Below are positions 49,617 to 57,212 of a stretch of 64,000 nt of DNA, in pieces (position 1 is the first letter of the stretch; the number at the start of each line of letters is the position of its first letter). The notes beneath the pieces are model-generated. The model was not told the DNA's origin and searched no databases. It saw only the letters and a list, made by a program, of their open reading frames with translations. This stretch comes from Panacagrimonas sp041603235 (GTDB taxonomy: Bacteria; Pseudomonadota; Gammaproteobacteria; Nevskiales; Nevskiaceae), in NCBI GenBank assembly GCA_041603235.1, contig JBFIES010000006.1:186001-250000 (forward strand), read 5' to 3'. Made by a program: the position numbers and the translations under genes.

Positions 49617-52352
49617 CTAGAGGAGCTTGAGAACACGTGCTCGTGCAATTGCGGCAGAGCGGCTGGGTACGCCGAGTTTGCGATACAAATTTTGAAGATG
49701 TCCTTTGACTGTGCTGACGCTGAGGTCCAGCCGATCTGAAATATGCTGATTGGATAGGCCGGCCTCAATTAATTGCAACAGCTCCATCTGTCGTTTGGTG
49801 AGTGCTTCGCTCAAGTCGGATTCAACCGCGCCTGCGATCAGTCTTTCGTTCAGGCTGGGGTCGCTCAAAGGCAACTGCGCACACAGCTTTGAGAACAACT
49901 CGCGCTCCTCGCTTCTTGCAAAGCCCCAGGCGGATGGGCGTGTGTCTTCTATCAGCGGTGCAAGCTCTCTGGCCCGGTCTGCAAACGGCCGCAAGATGGC
50001 GTGACTGGCCGCGAGATTGATCGCTTGTATCAGGCGTCTCGCCGATGTTTTCAGGTTGCCGTTCTTGAAATGAAGAATGCACTGCATGAGTCGTGCGTCT
50101 ACCATCCGGGCGGTGCGACCTTCTGCTTTAGCTCGCTCAAAAACTTCAGAGATCAGCGGTTCTGTGTCCGCTGGCAGGTGCGGCTCACTCAGTTTCACAT
50201 CTGCCAAAGTAGAACTGTAGACATCCCATCCATGCCCCCGGCAAGCCCAGTCGGGTAATGCGTTGTCGTGAATGGAAACAATGCCCAGCGTCCTGGCGCG
50301 ACGCTGTGCCTCTTCTTCGTGGCCGAGGCGAAGCAGGCGGCGTATCCAGTGGCATCCAACCAGATAGGCCAGGCGCAATGGATAGTGGCTGACGATCTGG
50401 TCGATGTTCGCAACCCAGTCCCGGTCGGTGAGCGGGTTGGCGCAGAGCTTGATGGCAGCGTCCATGCCGCTGGATAACGCATCGATGAAGCCATGCGATT
50501 GCGCGGTTCTGAATCCCTGTTGAATCAATGTGCGTGCTTGCTCTTCTTCGCCGGTCTCGATGAGACAGGTGGCTGCCAGCAAGGCAATCGTGCCGCAGAT
50601 TCCGGCGCTGTCGCCGAGCTCGCCGGGCAGCACCTTGAGCGATGCAAGCAATGGTTGGATGGCTTGTTCGTAGTGACCTTCCATGACCGATGGCAATGCC
50701 GTGAGTGCCGTGGTCCAACCGAGTGCATAGTGACTTTGAGCCTGCAGCGCAGAGGTGTTTCCTGCACGGATGCTGTCGCGAGCGGTGAAGAAGTCGTACA
50801 CGCTGGAGCTGTAGATGCTGCGAATGCAGCGTGCCACGGTGATGTCGAAAGGATCATCTGTCCTGCCACTTTCGAGCCACCGCATGGCCTTGTCATTGGC
50901 ATCTGCGAGCGCGTCGGTAAAGACATCGATGCACATACGAATAATTTCAAGTCGCCGCTCGATGTCTCGCAGATTGGCTTCTTCTCCGGGCAGACCGCGG
51001 GTGCGATCGATGCGGCGTGCGAGCCGTGCAAGTTGGTGGCGTCCTTCGTCGTAGCGTTGGTTCAGGACCAGCGCCCAGACATACCAGTACTCCGCTTCCC
51101 AGCCCAGCGTATTGCCCTGGTCCAGGAGGCGCCGGGTCCAGACGATGTACTGTGGAATATCTCCCTGATTTCGCACGAGCGCTTGTGCACTGCGCTCAAG
51201 CACTCTCACCGCAATATCGGATGCGCCACCTTCGATGGCGTATTCGATGGCCTGTCTCCATTTGCCCTGCTCTTCACACCATTGAGCAGCACGTGTCATC
51301 AGTTGTGCGCGATGTGCCGAGCTCAATTCAATCTGACCTTCGCCGCGCAGGCACTGCCGCATTAGTCCATGCAGCCGGAAGTCACGACGGTTCCGGTCCA
51401 GCGGCATGACAAACAAGTTGTGGTCGATCAGGTAATCAATATGCTGCTGTGCTCTGGAAGACTTGGTGACAAATGCAGCCAGCGGCGCGTTGAAAGTTTC
51501 CAGCAAGGCGATGGACAGCAGAAAGGCGCGCAGCTCGGAGGACAGGCCATCCAGAACCTGCCGATTGAGCAACGCCACCAGATCCTGATCGGAGCCTGAG
51601 AACTGCTTGAGCAAGGTTTCAGGTTCATCGCTCTTGGCCATCACGATTTGCATCATGCGGACCGCGGCGGGCCAGCCCTCGGTTTGCTCAAGAATGGCTT
51701 GCAGATGCTGGGGGCCAAGTTTGTCTGCCAGCGTTGCGCCCAGCATGCTGGCAACGCCTTCCAAGTCCAGACTCAGGGCAGAGAATCCGATTTCCCGCAC
51801 GCGGCCTTCGAGCTTGGCGCGGACCAGGTTCATCGGAATGGCCGCAGTGCTCGACACGATGAAGCGCGCTTCATCCTGCGTCTCGAAGATCAACTGATCC
51901 AGCAGCTGTCGCAGTCGGGGATCATCACAGAAGTGAAGGTTGTCGATGAAAGCGGTAAACGGCACCGCCAAGGACCGGATCAGACGCAGCAGCCGGTCCA
52001 CCCGGGTTTCCCACGCGTCTCCACCGCGAAATAGCGCCTGGGTGGGATGCGTCTGGTGGCGAAGGCTGCGGGAATGGCCCTCGAGATAGCCGAGCAGATC
52101 TTCCAGCTGCGTGTCGCGCTCTTCGAGTGTAGTCCAGTAGCATTTCTGCCCCTCGGCCTCGAGAGTGCTGTACAGCGTGGTCATCAAGACGGTCTTGCCA
52201 TAGCCCACTGGCGCAACAATGGCCTGAAGTTTGGCCGAGCCAGACAGGGACTGAGCGTCTGCCAGCGCCTGGGTGAGCACCGGCTTGAACGGGTAGTGCG
52301 GCGGCTCCTTGGGTGGTTTGGGGGCCGCGACGGCGGGCGGGGAAAAGTCCAT
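49617..52352 (-). CDS. MalT-like (LAL) LuxR-family regulator, copy 1
   Basis: A 911-residue large ATP-binding LuxR regulator. The N-terminal STAND NTPase has Walker A in APVGYGKTV (residues about 47-55), FIDNLHFCDDPRL as the Walker B-like region and the winged-helix and TPR-like helices after it. The C-terminal LuxR helix-turn-helix is LTKRQMELLQLIEAGLSNQHISDRL and STVKGHLQNLYRKLGV. Such proteins bind an inducer in the middle region and open a promoter for RNA polymerase. It is divergent from the CYP153 operon across 134 bases with a perfect palindrome, so it is the likely regulator of that operon. The start ATG at 52352 is preferred over an upstream TTG. Confidence 0.88.
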   Translation of the reverse strand: MDFSPPAVAAPKPPKEPPHYPFKPVLTQALADAQSLSGSAKLQAIVAPVGYGKTVLMTTLYSTLEAEGQKCYWTTLEERDTQLEDLLGYLEGHSRSLRHQTHPTQALFRGGDAWETRVDRLLRLIRSLAVPFTAFIDNLHFCDDPRLRQLLDQLIFETQDEARFIVSSTAAIPMNLVRAKLEGRVREIGFSALSLDLEGVASMLGATLADKLGPQHLQAILEQTEGWPAAVRMMQIVMAKSDEPETLLKQFSGSDQDLVALLNRQVLDGLSSELRAFLLSIALLETFNAPLAAFVTKSSRAQQHIDYLIDHNLFVMPLDRNRRDFRLHGLMRQCLRGEGQIELSSAHRAQLMTRAAQWCEEQGKWRQAIEYAIEGGASDIAVRVLERSAQALVRNQGDIPQYIVWTRRLLDQGNTLGWEAEYWYVWALVLNQRYDEGRHQLARLARRIDRTRGLPGEEANLRDIERRLEIIRMCIDVFTDALADANDKAMRWLESGRTDDPFDITVARCIRSIYSSSVYDFFTARDSIRAGNTSALQAQSHYALGWTTALTALPSVMEGHYEQAIQPLLASLKVLPGELGDSAGICGTIALLAATCLIETGEEEQARTLIQQGFRTAQSHGFIDALSSGMDAAIKLCANPLTDRDWVANIDQIVSHYPLRLAYLVGCHWIRRLLRLGHEEEAQRRARTLGIVSIHDNALPDWACRGHGWDVYSSTLADVKLSEPHLPADTEPLISEVFERAKAEGRTARMVDARLMQCILHFKNGNLKTSARRLIQAINLAASHAILRPFADRARELAPLIEDTRPSAWGFARSEERELFSKLCAQLPLSDPSLNERLIAGAVESDLSEALTKRQMELLQLIEAGLSNQHISDRLDLSVSTVKGHLQNLYRKLGVPSRSAAIARARVLKLL

Positions 52353-52387
52353 GCCGTCATCTTGCGACCTTGGGGACCCCAAAACCA

Positions 52388-52399
52388 GTACTTAAGTAC
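52388..52399. promoter_or_regulatory. 12-bp perfect palindrome between the LAL regulator and CYP153
   Basis: GTACTTAAGTAC is a perfect 12-base palindrome in the 134-base divergent gap, 36 bases from the regulator start and about 88 from the CYP153 start. Its position makes it a candidate operator for either gene. It could equally be chance. Confidence 0.35.
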
Positions 52400-52486
52400 C
52401 GCATGGAGTCCGCAATAGGCTCGTAGCATCCCATCCTGAAAGCAAACCACGACGAGAAGCGCCGCTGCCACCGCCAGGAGACGGAT

Positions 52487-53749
52487 ATGCCTACCCCCAT
52501 CAGCGAAATTGATGTTGAGCTTGCCCGGTCCATGCCCTTGGACCAGATCGACGTCAGCAAGCCAGAGCTTTATGCCCGCGAGGGCTTGCACCCCTACTTC
52601 GAGCGCCTGAGAGCGGAAGATCCCGTCCACTTCTGCCCGGAAAGCGACTACGGGTCTTTCTGGTCGATCACCAAGTTCAATGATTGCATCGCAATTGACA
52701 CCAACCACAAGCAGTTTTCGTCCGACCACAGCAATGGCAGCTTCGTGTTGGACGACACCACGCTGCAGGCGGTCGAAGGTGGTATCGAGATGCCGAACTT
52801 TCTTGGCTTTGATCCGCCCAAGCACGACGTGCATCGCATGGTCTGCAGCCCCATTGTCGCGCCGCACAATTTGCTCAACTTTGAGCAGCTGATAACCGAG
52901 CGCACGCGCAAGCTGATCAGCGAATTGCCAGAAGGCCAGACCATTAACTGGGTCGAGCAGGTGTCCATTCCGCTGACCACAATGATGCTCGCGACCATGC
53001 TCGACTTTCCGTTTGAGGATCGCGCCAAGCTCACTCGCTGGTCAGATATCGTGACCACGCGTCCCGGCTTTGGTCTGGTGGATACCTGGGAGGAGCGCAC
53101 GGCTGAACTGATGGAATGCCTGGGCTATTTCCAGAACCTGTACGACGAGCGCAAGAAACTACCGCCGAAGAATGATCTGATTTCAATGCTGGCGCATTCG
53201 CCAGAGATGGGCGAGCTCACGCCCACCGACTTTCTCGGCATTCTCGTCTTGCTGATTGTGGGTGGTAACGACACTACCCGAAGCTCCATGTCCGGCAGTG
53301 CGCTGGCCGCGCATCTGCATCCGGAGGAGATCACCAAGGTCAAGAATAATCGTGCCTTGCTCGCCAGCATGGTGCCCGAGATTGTGCGTTGGCAGACGCC
53401 GATCTCACACATGCGTCGCACGGCCATTGAGGATGTGGAATTCCGCGGCAAGACGATCCGCAAGGGCGACAAGGTCGCCATGTGGTACCTGTCTGGCAAT
53501 CGCGATACCGACGTCATTGACCGGCCGATGGACTTCATTGTTGACCGTCCCCGTGCCCGTCATCACCTCTCCTTCGGTTTCGGCATTCACCGCTGCCTCG
53601 GAAATCGTCTTGCCGAGATGCAGCTGCGCATCCTCTGGGATGAGTTCCTGAACCGCTTCTCGAAGATAGAACTGGCCGGAGACATTGTCCGCGTCCCGTC
53701 GAATCTCATCCACGGTTATATCGATCTGCCCGTGCAACTCTCTCATTGA
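52487..53749 (+). CDS. Cytochrome P450, CYP153-type alkane hydroxylase
   Basis: A 420-residue soluble P450. The haem-ligand cysteine is Cys370 in FGFGIHRCLGN, the I-helix has GGNDTTR (259-265) with the Thr pair, and the ExxR pair is Glu298/Arg301. HLSFGFGIHRCLGNRLAEMQLRIL-type sequence around the cysteine is characteristic of CYP153, terminal hydroxylases of medium-chain alkanes. A CAGGAGAC ribosome site precedes it. It needs a ferredoxin and a reductase; the ferredoxin follows, the reductase is not in the window. Confidence 0.9.
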   Translation: MPTPISEIDVELARSMPLDQIDVSKPELYAREGLHPYFERLRAEDPVHFCPESDYGSFWSITKFNDCIAIDTNHKQFSSDHSNGSFVLDDTTLQAVEGGIEMPNFLGFDPPKHDVHRMVCSPIVAPHNLLNFEQLITERTRKLISELPEGQTINWVEQVSIPLTTMMLATMLDFPFEDRAKLTRWSDIVTTRPGFGLVDTWEERTAELMECLGYFQNLYDERKKLPPKNDLISMLAHSPEMGELTPTDFLGILVLLIVGGNDTTRSSMSGSALAAHLHPEEITKVKNNRALLASMVPEIVRWQTPISHMRRTAIEDVEFRGKTIRKGDKVAMWYLSGNRDTDVIDRPMDFIVDRPRARHHLSFGFGIHRCLGNRLAEMQLRILWDEFLNRFSKIELAGDIVRVPSNLIHGYIDLPVQLSH

Positions 53750-53783
53750 GCTGCGGCCAAAAAACTAATTCAGGAGAAACAAA

Positions 53784-54107
53784 ATGCCGAAGGTTGTCTA
53801 CATTACTTCGCAGGGTGAAGAACGGGTTGTTGATGTTCCAGTTGGCACCTCATGCATGGAAGGCGCCGTTCAAAATCTCGTGCCCGGCATTGACGGTGAC
53901 TGCGGTGGCGCGGCCGCCTGCGGAACTTGCCATGTCCACGTTGACCCGAATTGGATCGACAAGACAGGTGTCGCCGAAGAGGACATGGAAGTACAAATGC
54001 TGGACCTGACGGATGGCTCTGCGAAGGACAGCAGACTGGCCTGCCAGATTGTGATGACGAACGAGTTGGACGGCCTGGTTCTGCGCATGCCCGCAAGCCA
54101 GCACTGA
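53784..54107 (+). CDS. 2Fe-2S ferredoxin, P450 partner
   Basis: A 107-residue adrenodoxin/putidaredoxin-type ferredoxin. Four ligands are Cys40, Cys46, Cys49 (spacing C-x5-C-x2-C) and Cys87; the motif GDCGGAAACGTCHV is typical. It starts 34 bases after the CYP153 gene with an AGGAG ribosome site. It should pass electrons to the P450. Confidence 0.94.
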   Translation: MPKVVYITSQGEERVVDVPVGTSCMEGAVQNLVPGIDGDCGGAAACGTCHVHVDPNWIDKTGVAEEDMEVQMLDLTDGSAKDSRLACQIVMTNELDGLVLRMPASQH

Positions 54108-54134
54108 CATGCCGATGAATGCGGAGAAGACGCG

Positions 54135-54392
54135 ATGAAAGAGCTGGGTGGTCAAGAGGCGTCTTGCCCTTTTTCCTTCAACTTTGACCCAGCCACATTC
54201 AAGGTTGGGGACATGGTCAGCTATCGCGTGCCGGAGAAATTCCCAGATTTTCCATTTGTTGGGACGCTTCTTGAGGTGCATGAAGACTACGTCTTGATTT
54301 CACCCAATGATCCCACCCAACCCGACCTCAAGATGCGCGGCACACGAGAAACAAGGCCCAACGTCCCAGCTTCCGAGATTCTTTCCGCCTGA
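54135..54392 (+). CDS. Hypothetical protein in the CYP153 operon
   Basis: An 85-residue protein without a signal peptide. It shows a possible OB- or SH3-like beta pattern (KVGDMVSYRVPEKFPDFPFVGTLLEVHEDYVLIS) and an Asp/Pro-rich end. No family recognised. It lies 27 bases after the ferredoxin with a GGAGAAG ribosome site, so it is probably translated. It may be a small accessory of the P450 system, but nothing shows this directly. Confidence 0.65.
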   Translation: MKELGGQEASCPFSFNFDPATFKVGDMVSYRVPEKFPDFPFVGTLLEVHEDYVLISPNDPTQPDLKMRGTRETRPNVPASEILSA

Positions 54393-54492
54393 GTCATCGG
54401 TCGCAGACGTCTGATCACAGGGACTTTAAGGAGAAGTGCTATCACGCTGCTGACAAGCATGCCGGAGCAGGAGCAGGCACGCGGGTGGCACC

Positions 54493-54717
54493 ATGAATCT
54501 TGATGATGAAAGCTCCACGTTTACTAGTGCAAAATGGACGTTTACCGATGAGCAAGATCGGCAATGGAACATGAACGGCAAGCCGCTGTTCAACTGGTTG
54601 TTCCCGTTCGATACTTTTGTGCTCAGAGAGCAGTTAATGGAATTCCGTCTTGATGACGGAACAATGGGCTATGGCCTCTATGAGACCGGTTACCGCTTGC
54701 CGTGGACGGGTCTGTGA
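54493..54717 (+). CDS. Hypothetical small protein in the CYP153 operon
   Basis: A 74-residue protein with FTDEQDRQWNMNGKPLFNWLFPFDTFVLREQL and GTMGYGLYETGYRLPW. No family named. An in-frame stop 39 bases before the ATG rules out a longer form, so it is either a real small protein or the C-terminal remnant of a larger one. Ribosome site weak. It lies 16 bases before an acyl-CoA dehydrogenase gene. Confidence 0.55.
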   Translation: MNLDDESSTFTSAKWTFTDEQDRQWNMNGKPLFNWLFPFDTFVLREQLMEFRLDDGTMGYGLYETGYRLPWTGL

Positions 54718-54733
54718 AAGAAGGGAATTACGG

Positions 54734-55879
54734 ATGTTGAGTCAGCGACCTGTTTACAACGAAGAACATGAGATGTTCCGCGATGCCGTCCGTAGCTTCG
54801 TCAAGTCTGAAATTGCGCCGCATTTTGATAGATGGGAAGAGGCCGGTGTCGTTGATCGCAGCTATTGGACAGCAGGCGGCGCAGCAGGACTCCTGTGCGC
54901 GAACATTCCGGAGGAGTACGGCGGTGTGGGAGGTTCGTTCAAACACAACTGCGTTGTCGTTGAGGAGCTCGCCTACGCCGGTTATGCAGGCCCCATGACA
55001 GATTTCTCAGTACACAGTGATGTGTGTGCAGGCTACATGCTCAATGCAGCAACGAAGGAGCAGAAAGAGAAATGGCTGCCACGCATGGTCAGCGGCGAAA
55101 CGGTCTGTGCCATCGCAATGACCGAACCCGGAACGGGCAGCGATCTGCAAAGTGTGCGAACACGGGCGGTGCTGGAAGGAGATCAATATCGGATCAACGG
55201 AGCCAAGACCTTCATCAGTAATGGTCAGCATTGCGATCTGGTGATCGTGGTGGCACGCACCTCAGATGCGCCGGGTGCCAAGGGCATCAGCCTGATTCTG
55301 GTTGAGGCTGATCGACCCGGATTCCGGCGTGGGCGCAATCTGCACAAACTCGGACATCTCTCTGCTGACACGTCGGAGCTGTTCTTTGACGACGTGATGG
55401 TTCCGGCGAGCAATCTCATGGGCGCCGAAGGCACCGGCTTTGCCACGCTGATGACGGAGCTGCCGCAAGAGCGTCTGATCATTGCCTATCAGTCCATGGC
55501 GTCGGCCCAGCGCGCCTTCGACATCACCGTAGACTATGTGCGCAATCGAAAGGCCTTCGGCAAGACGGTCGGAGAATTCCAGAACACGCGATACAAGCTG
55601 GCCGATCTCAAGGCAGACCTTGCGGTGGGTTGGGCTTTTGCAGATCAGTGCCTGGAGAAGCACGTCCTCGGACAACTCTCCGCGCTGGATGCTTCCACAG
55701 CCAAGCTGTGGTGCACCGAAATGCACGGCCGCATGGTGGATGCCTGCGTACAGTTTCACGGCGGCTACGGATTCATGCGGGAATACGAAATCTGCCGGCT
55801 CTACGCCGATGCCCGCGTGCAGCGCATATACGGCGGGACCTCAGAGATCATGCGCGAGCTGATCTCAAGGAGCCTGTGA
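54734..55879 (+). CDS. Acyl-CoA dehydrogenase
   Basis: A 381-residue FAD enzyme that introduces the first double bond of beta-oxidation. MLSQRPVYNEEHEMFRDAVRSFV is the usual N-terminus, with AMTEPGTGSDLQSVRTRA, NGAKTFISNGQHCDLVIV, VRNRKAFGKTVGEFQNTRY and QRIYGGTSEIMRELI near the end. The catalytic base cannot be assigned with certainty from alignment by eye. The start was chosen at the ATG before MLSQRP because the longer frame overlaps the previous gene. Confidence 0.92.
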   Translation: MLSQRPVYNEEHEMFRDAVRSFVKSEIAPHFDRWEEAGVVDRSYWTAGGAAGLLCANIPEEYGGVGGSFKHNCVVVEELAYAGYAGPMTDFSVHSDVCAGYMLNAATKEQKEKWLPRMVSGETVCAIAMTEPGTGSDLQSVRTRAVLEGDQYRINGAKTFISNGQHCDLVIVVARTSDAPGAKGISLILVEADRPGFRRGRNLHKLGHLSADTSELFFDDVMVPASNLMGAEGTGFATLMTELPQERLIIAYQSMASAQRAFDITVDYVRNRKAFGKTVGEFQNTRYKLADLKADLAVGWAFADQCLEKHVLGQLSALDASTAKLWCTEMHGRMVDACVQFHGGYGFMREYEICRLYADARVQRIYGGTSEIMRELISRSL

Positions 55880-55975
55880 GGGCGCGCCCTCACGCTCACT
55901 GCGTGATAAGTGTTCTGGAGTTTTCGCCCTGAAAGCAGTGGGCCGAGCCCCTTGCTTTGACGCCTGACCAGACGT

Positions 55976-56013
55976 TCACACTGGCTGGGAGCTTCCGCTC
56001 TCAGCCAGTGTGA
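55976..56013. terminator. Hairpin between convergent genes
   Basis: A 16-pair stem (one G-T pair) closes a six-base loop; its outer arms TCACACTGGCTG and CAGCCAGTGTGA are perfect. It lies in the 268-base convergent gap between an acyl-CoA dehydrogenase and a nitronate monooxygenase-like gene. No long T-run on either side, so Rho-independent activity is uncertain; it may serve both strands. Confidence 0.5.
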
Positions 56014-56147
56014 CGACGATCTCATCAGTTGCGCCTCGCGCTACAGCGCAAGCAAAATTCTCCGAACCTCATCAGAGCGAATGTTGCGCGACAGAGAGCG
56101 CTCCAGTCATGACGGTCACATCTGAATGACGCTCTCCGGCCGACTCA

Positions 56148-57125
56148 TCAGGCGCTCAGCATTCCGCGCAGGCGTGCCTGAATCAGCTGCTCAGCTTCAC
56201 GCATGATGCCGTCGATGAGTTCCTTGCAGGTCGGGATGTCCTTGATCAGGCCAGCGACCATGCCGCAGGACCATGCGCCTGCATCCATGTCGCCATCGAT
56301 CATGACGCGAGGATAGACGCCGGCAACCTCATCCACGATGTCGTCAAATTTAAGCTTGTCGCCCAGTGCTTTCTCTTTGGTGATCAGCCGCTCGACGGCT
56401 TCATTGCTCAACACACGCTCGGTGTTGCGCAGTGAGCGCATGATCAGACGGGTATCGAGTTCGCCTGCGGCAACGATGGCATCCTTGACGTTCTGATGCA
56501 CCGGGGCTTCCTTGGTGGCGATGAAGCGCGTACCCATGTTCATGCCCTCTGCGCCCATGGCCAGCGCGGCAACCAGACTGCGGGCATCGGCCATGCCGCC
56601 GGAGGCAACAAACGGAATCTTGAGTTCATCGGCTGCGCGGGGCAGCAGGATCATGTTCGGAACATCATCTTCGCCTGGGTGACCACCGCATTCGAAGCCA
56701 TCAACGGAAACGGCATCACAGCCAATCGCCTCTGCCTTGAGTGAGTGTCGTACCGAGGTGCATTTGTGAATAACTTTGATGCCCGCCTCTTTGAGGCGAG
56801 GCAAATGCTCCTGCGGGTTGCGTCCGGCAGTTTCTACAGCCTTTACACCGCCGTCGATGATGGCGTCGATGTAGCCCGGGTAGTCCGGAGTTTTGAGCAT
56901 CGGCAGAAATGTCAGGTTCACACCGAATGGTTTGTCCGTCAGCGCGCGGCATTTCGCAATTTCCTTTGCCAGATCCTCGGGTGATCTTTGCGTCAGGCCA
57001 GTGATGATGCCCAGCCCGCCTGCATTGGAAACCGCTGCCGCCAATTCTGCGAAACCGACAAAATGCATGCCGCCCTGAATGATCGGATGCTCAATGCCAA
57101 ACAACTCTGTGATTCTTGTTTTCAT
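56148..57125 (-). CDS. Nitronate monooxygenase-like flavoprotein
   Basis: A 325-residue TIM-barrel FMN protein. HPIIQGGMHFVGFAELAAAVSNAGGLGIITG is the characteristic start, with GVNLTFLP, VKAVETAGRNP, VDGFECGGHPGED, PFVASGGMADARSLVAALAMGAEGMNMGTRF following. It belongs to the nitronate monooxygenase / 2-nitropropane dioxygenase family, but several branches act as enoyl-reductases or on other substrates, so a role in fatty-acid metabolism is equally plausible given the neighbours. It follows the second LAL regulator by 87 bases. Confidence 0.87.
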   Translation of the reverse strand: MKTRITELFGIEHPIIQGGMHFVGFAELAAAVSNAGGLGIITGLTQRSPEDLAKEIAKCRALTDKPFGVNLTFLPMLKTPDYPGYIDAIIDGGVKAVETAGRNPQEHLPRLKEAGIKVIHKCTSVRHSLKAEAIGCDAVSVDGFECGGHPGEDDVPNMILLPRAADELKIPFVASGGMADARSLVAALAMGAEGMNMGTRFIATKEAPVHQNVKDAIVAAGELDTRLIMRSLRNTERVLSNEAVERLITKEKALGDKLKFDDIVDEVAGVYPRVMIDGDMDAGAWSCGMVAGLIKDIPTCKELIDGIMREAEQLIQARLRGMLSA

Positions 57126-57212
57126 GTAAATGCTCTTGTTGATAGCGATGGGTGAAAATTAAAAGGTGTGATTCAAGGGACAACTGAGAGGTGTGCCGTT
57201 CGCTGATGCCAG

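Noticed and set aside
49420..49620. A 66-codon plus-strand frame before the LAL regulator end
   Set aside because: No ribosome binding site, no motif and low complexity; it fits a chance frame in a control region.
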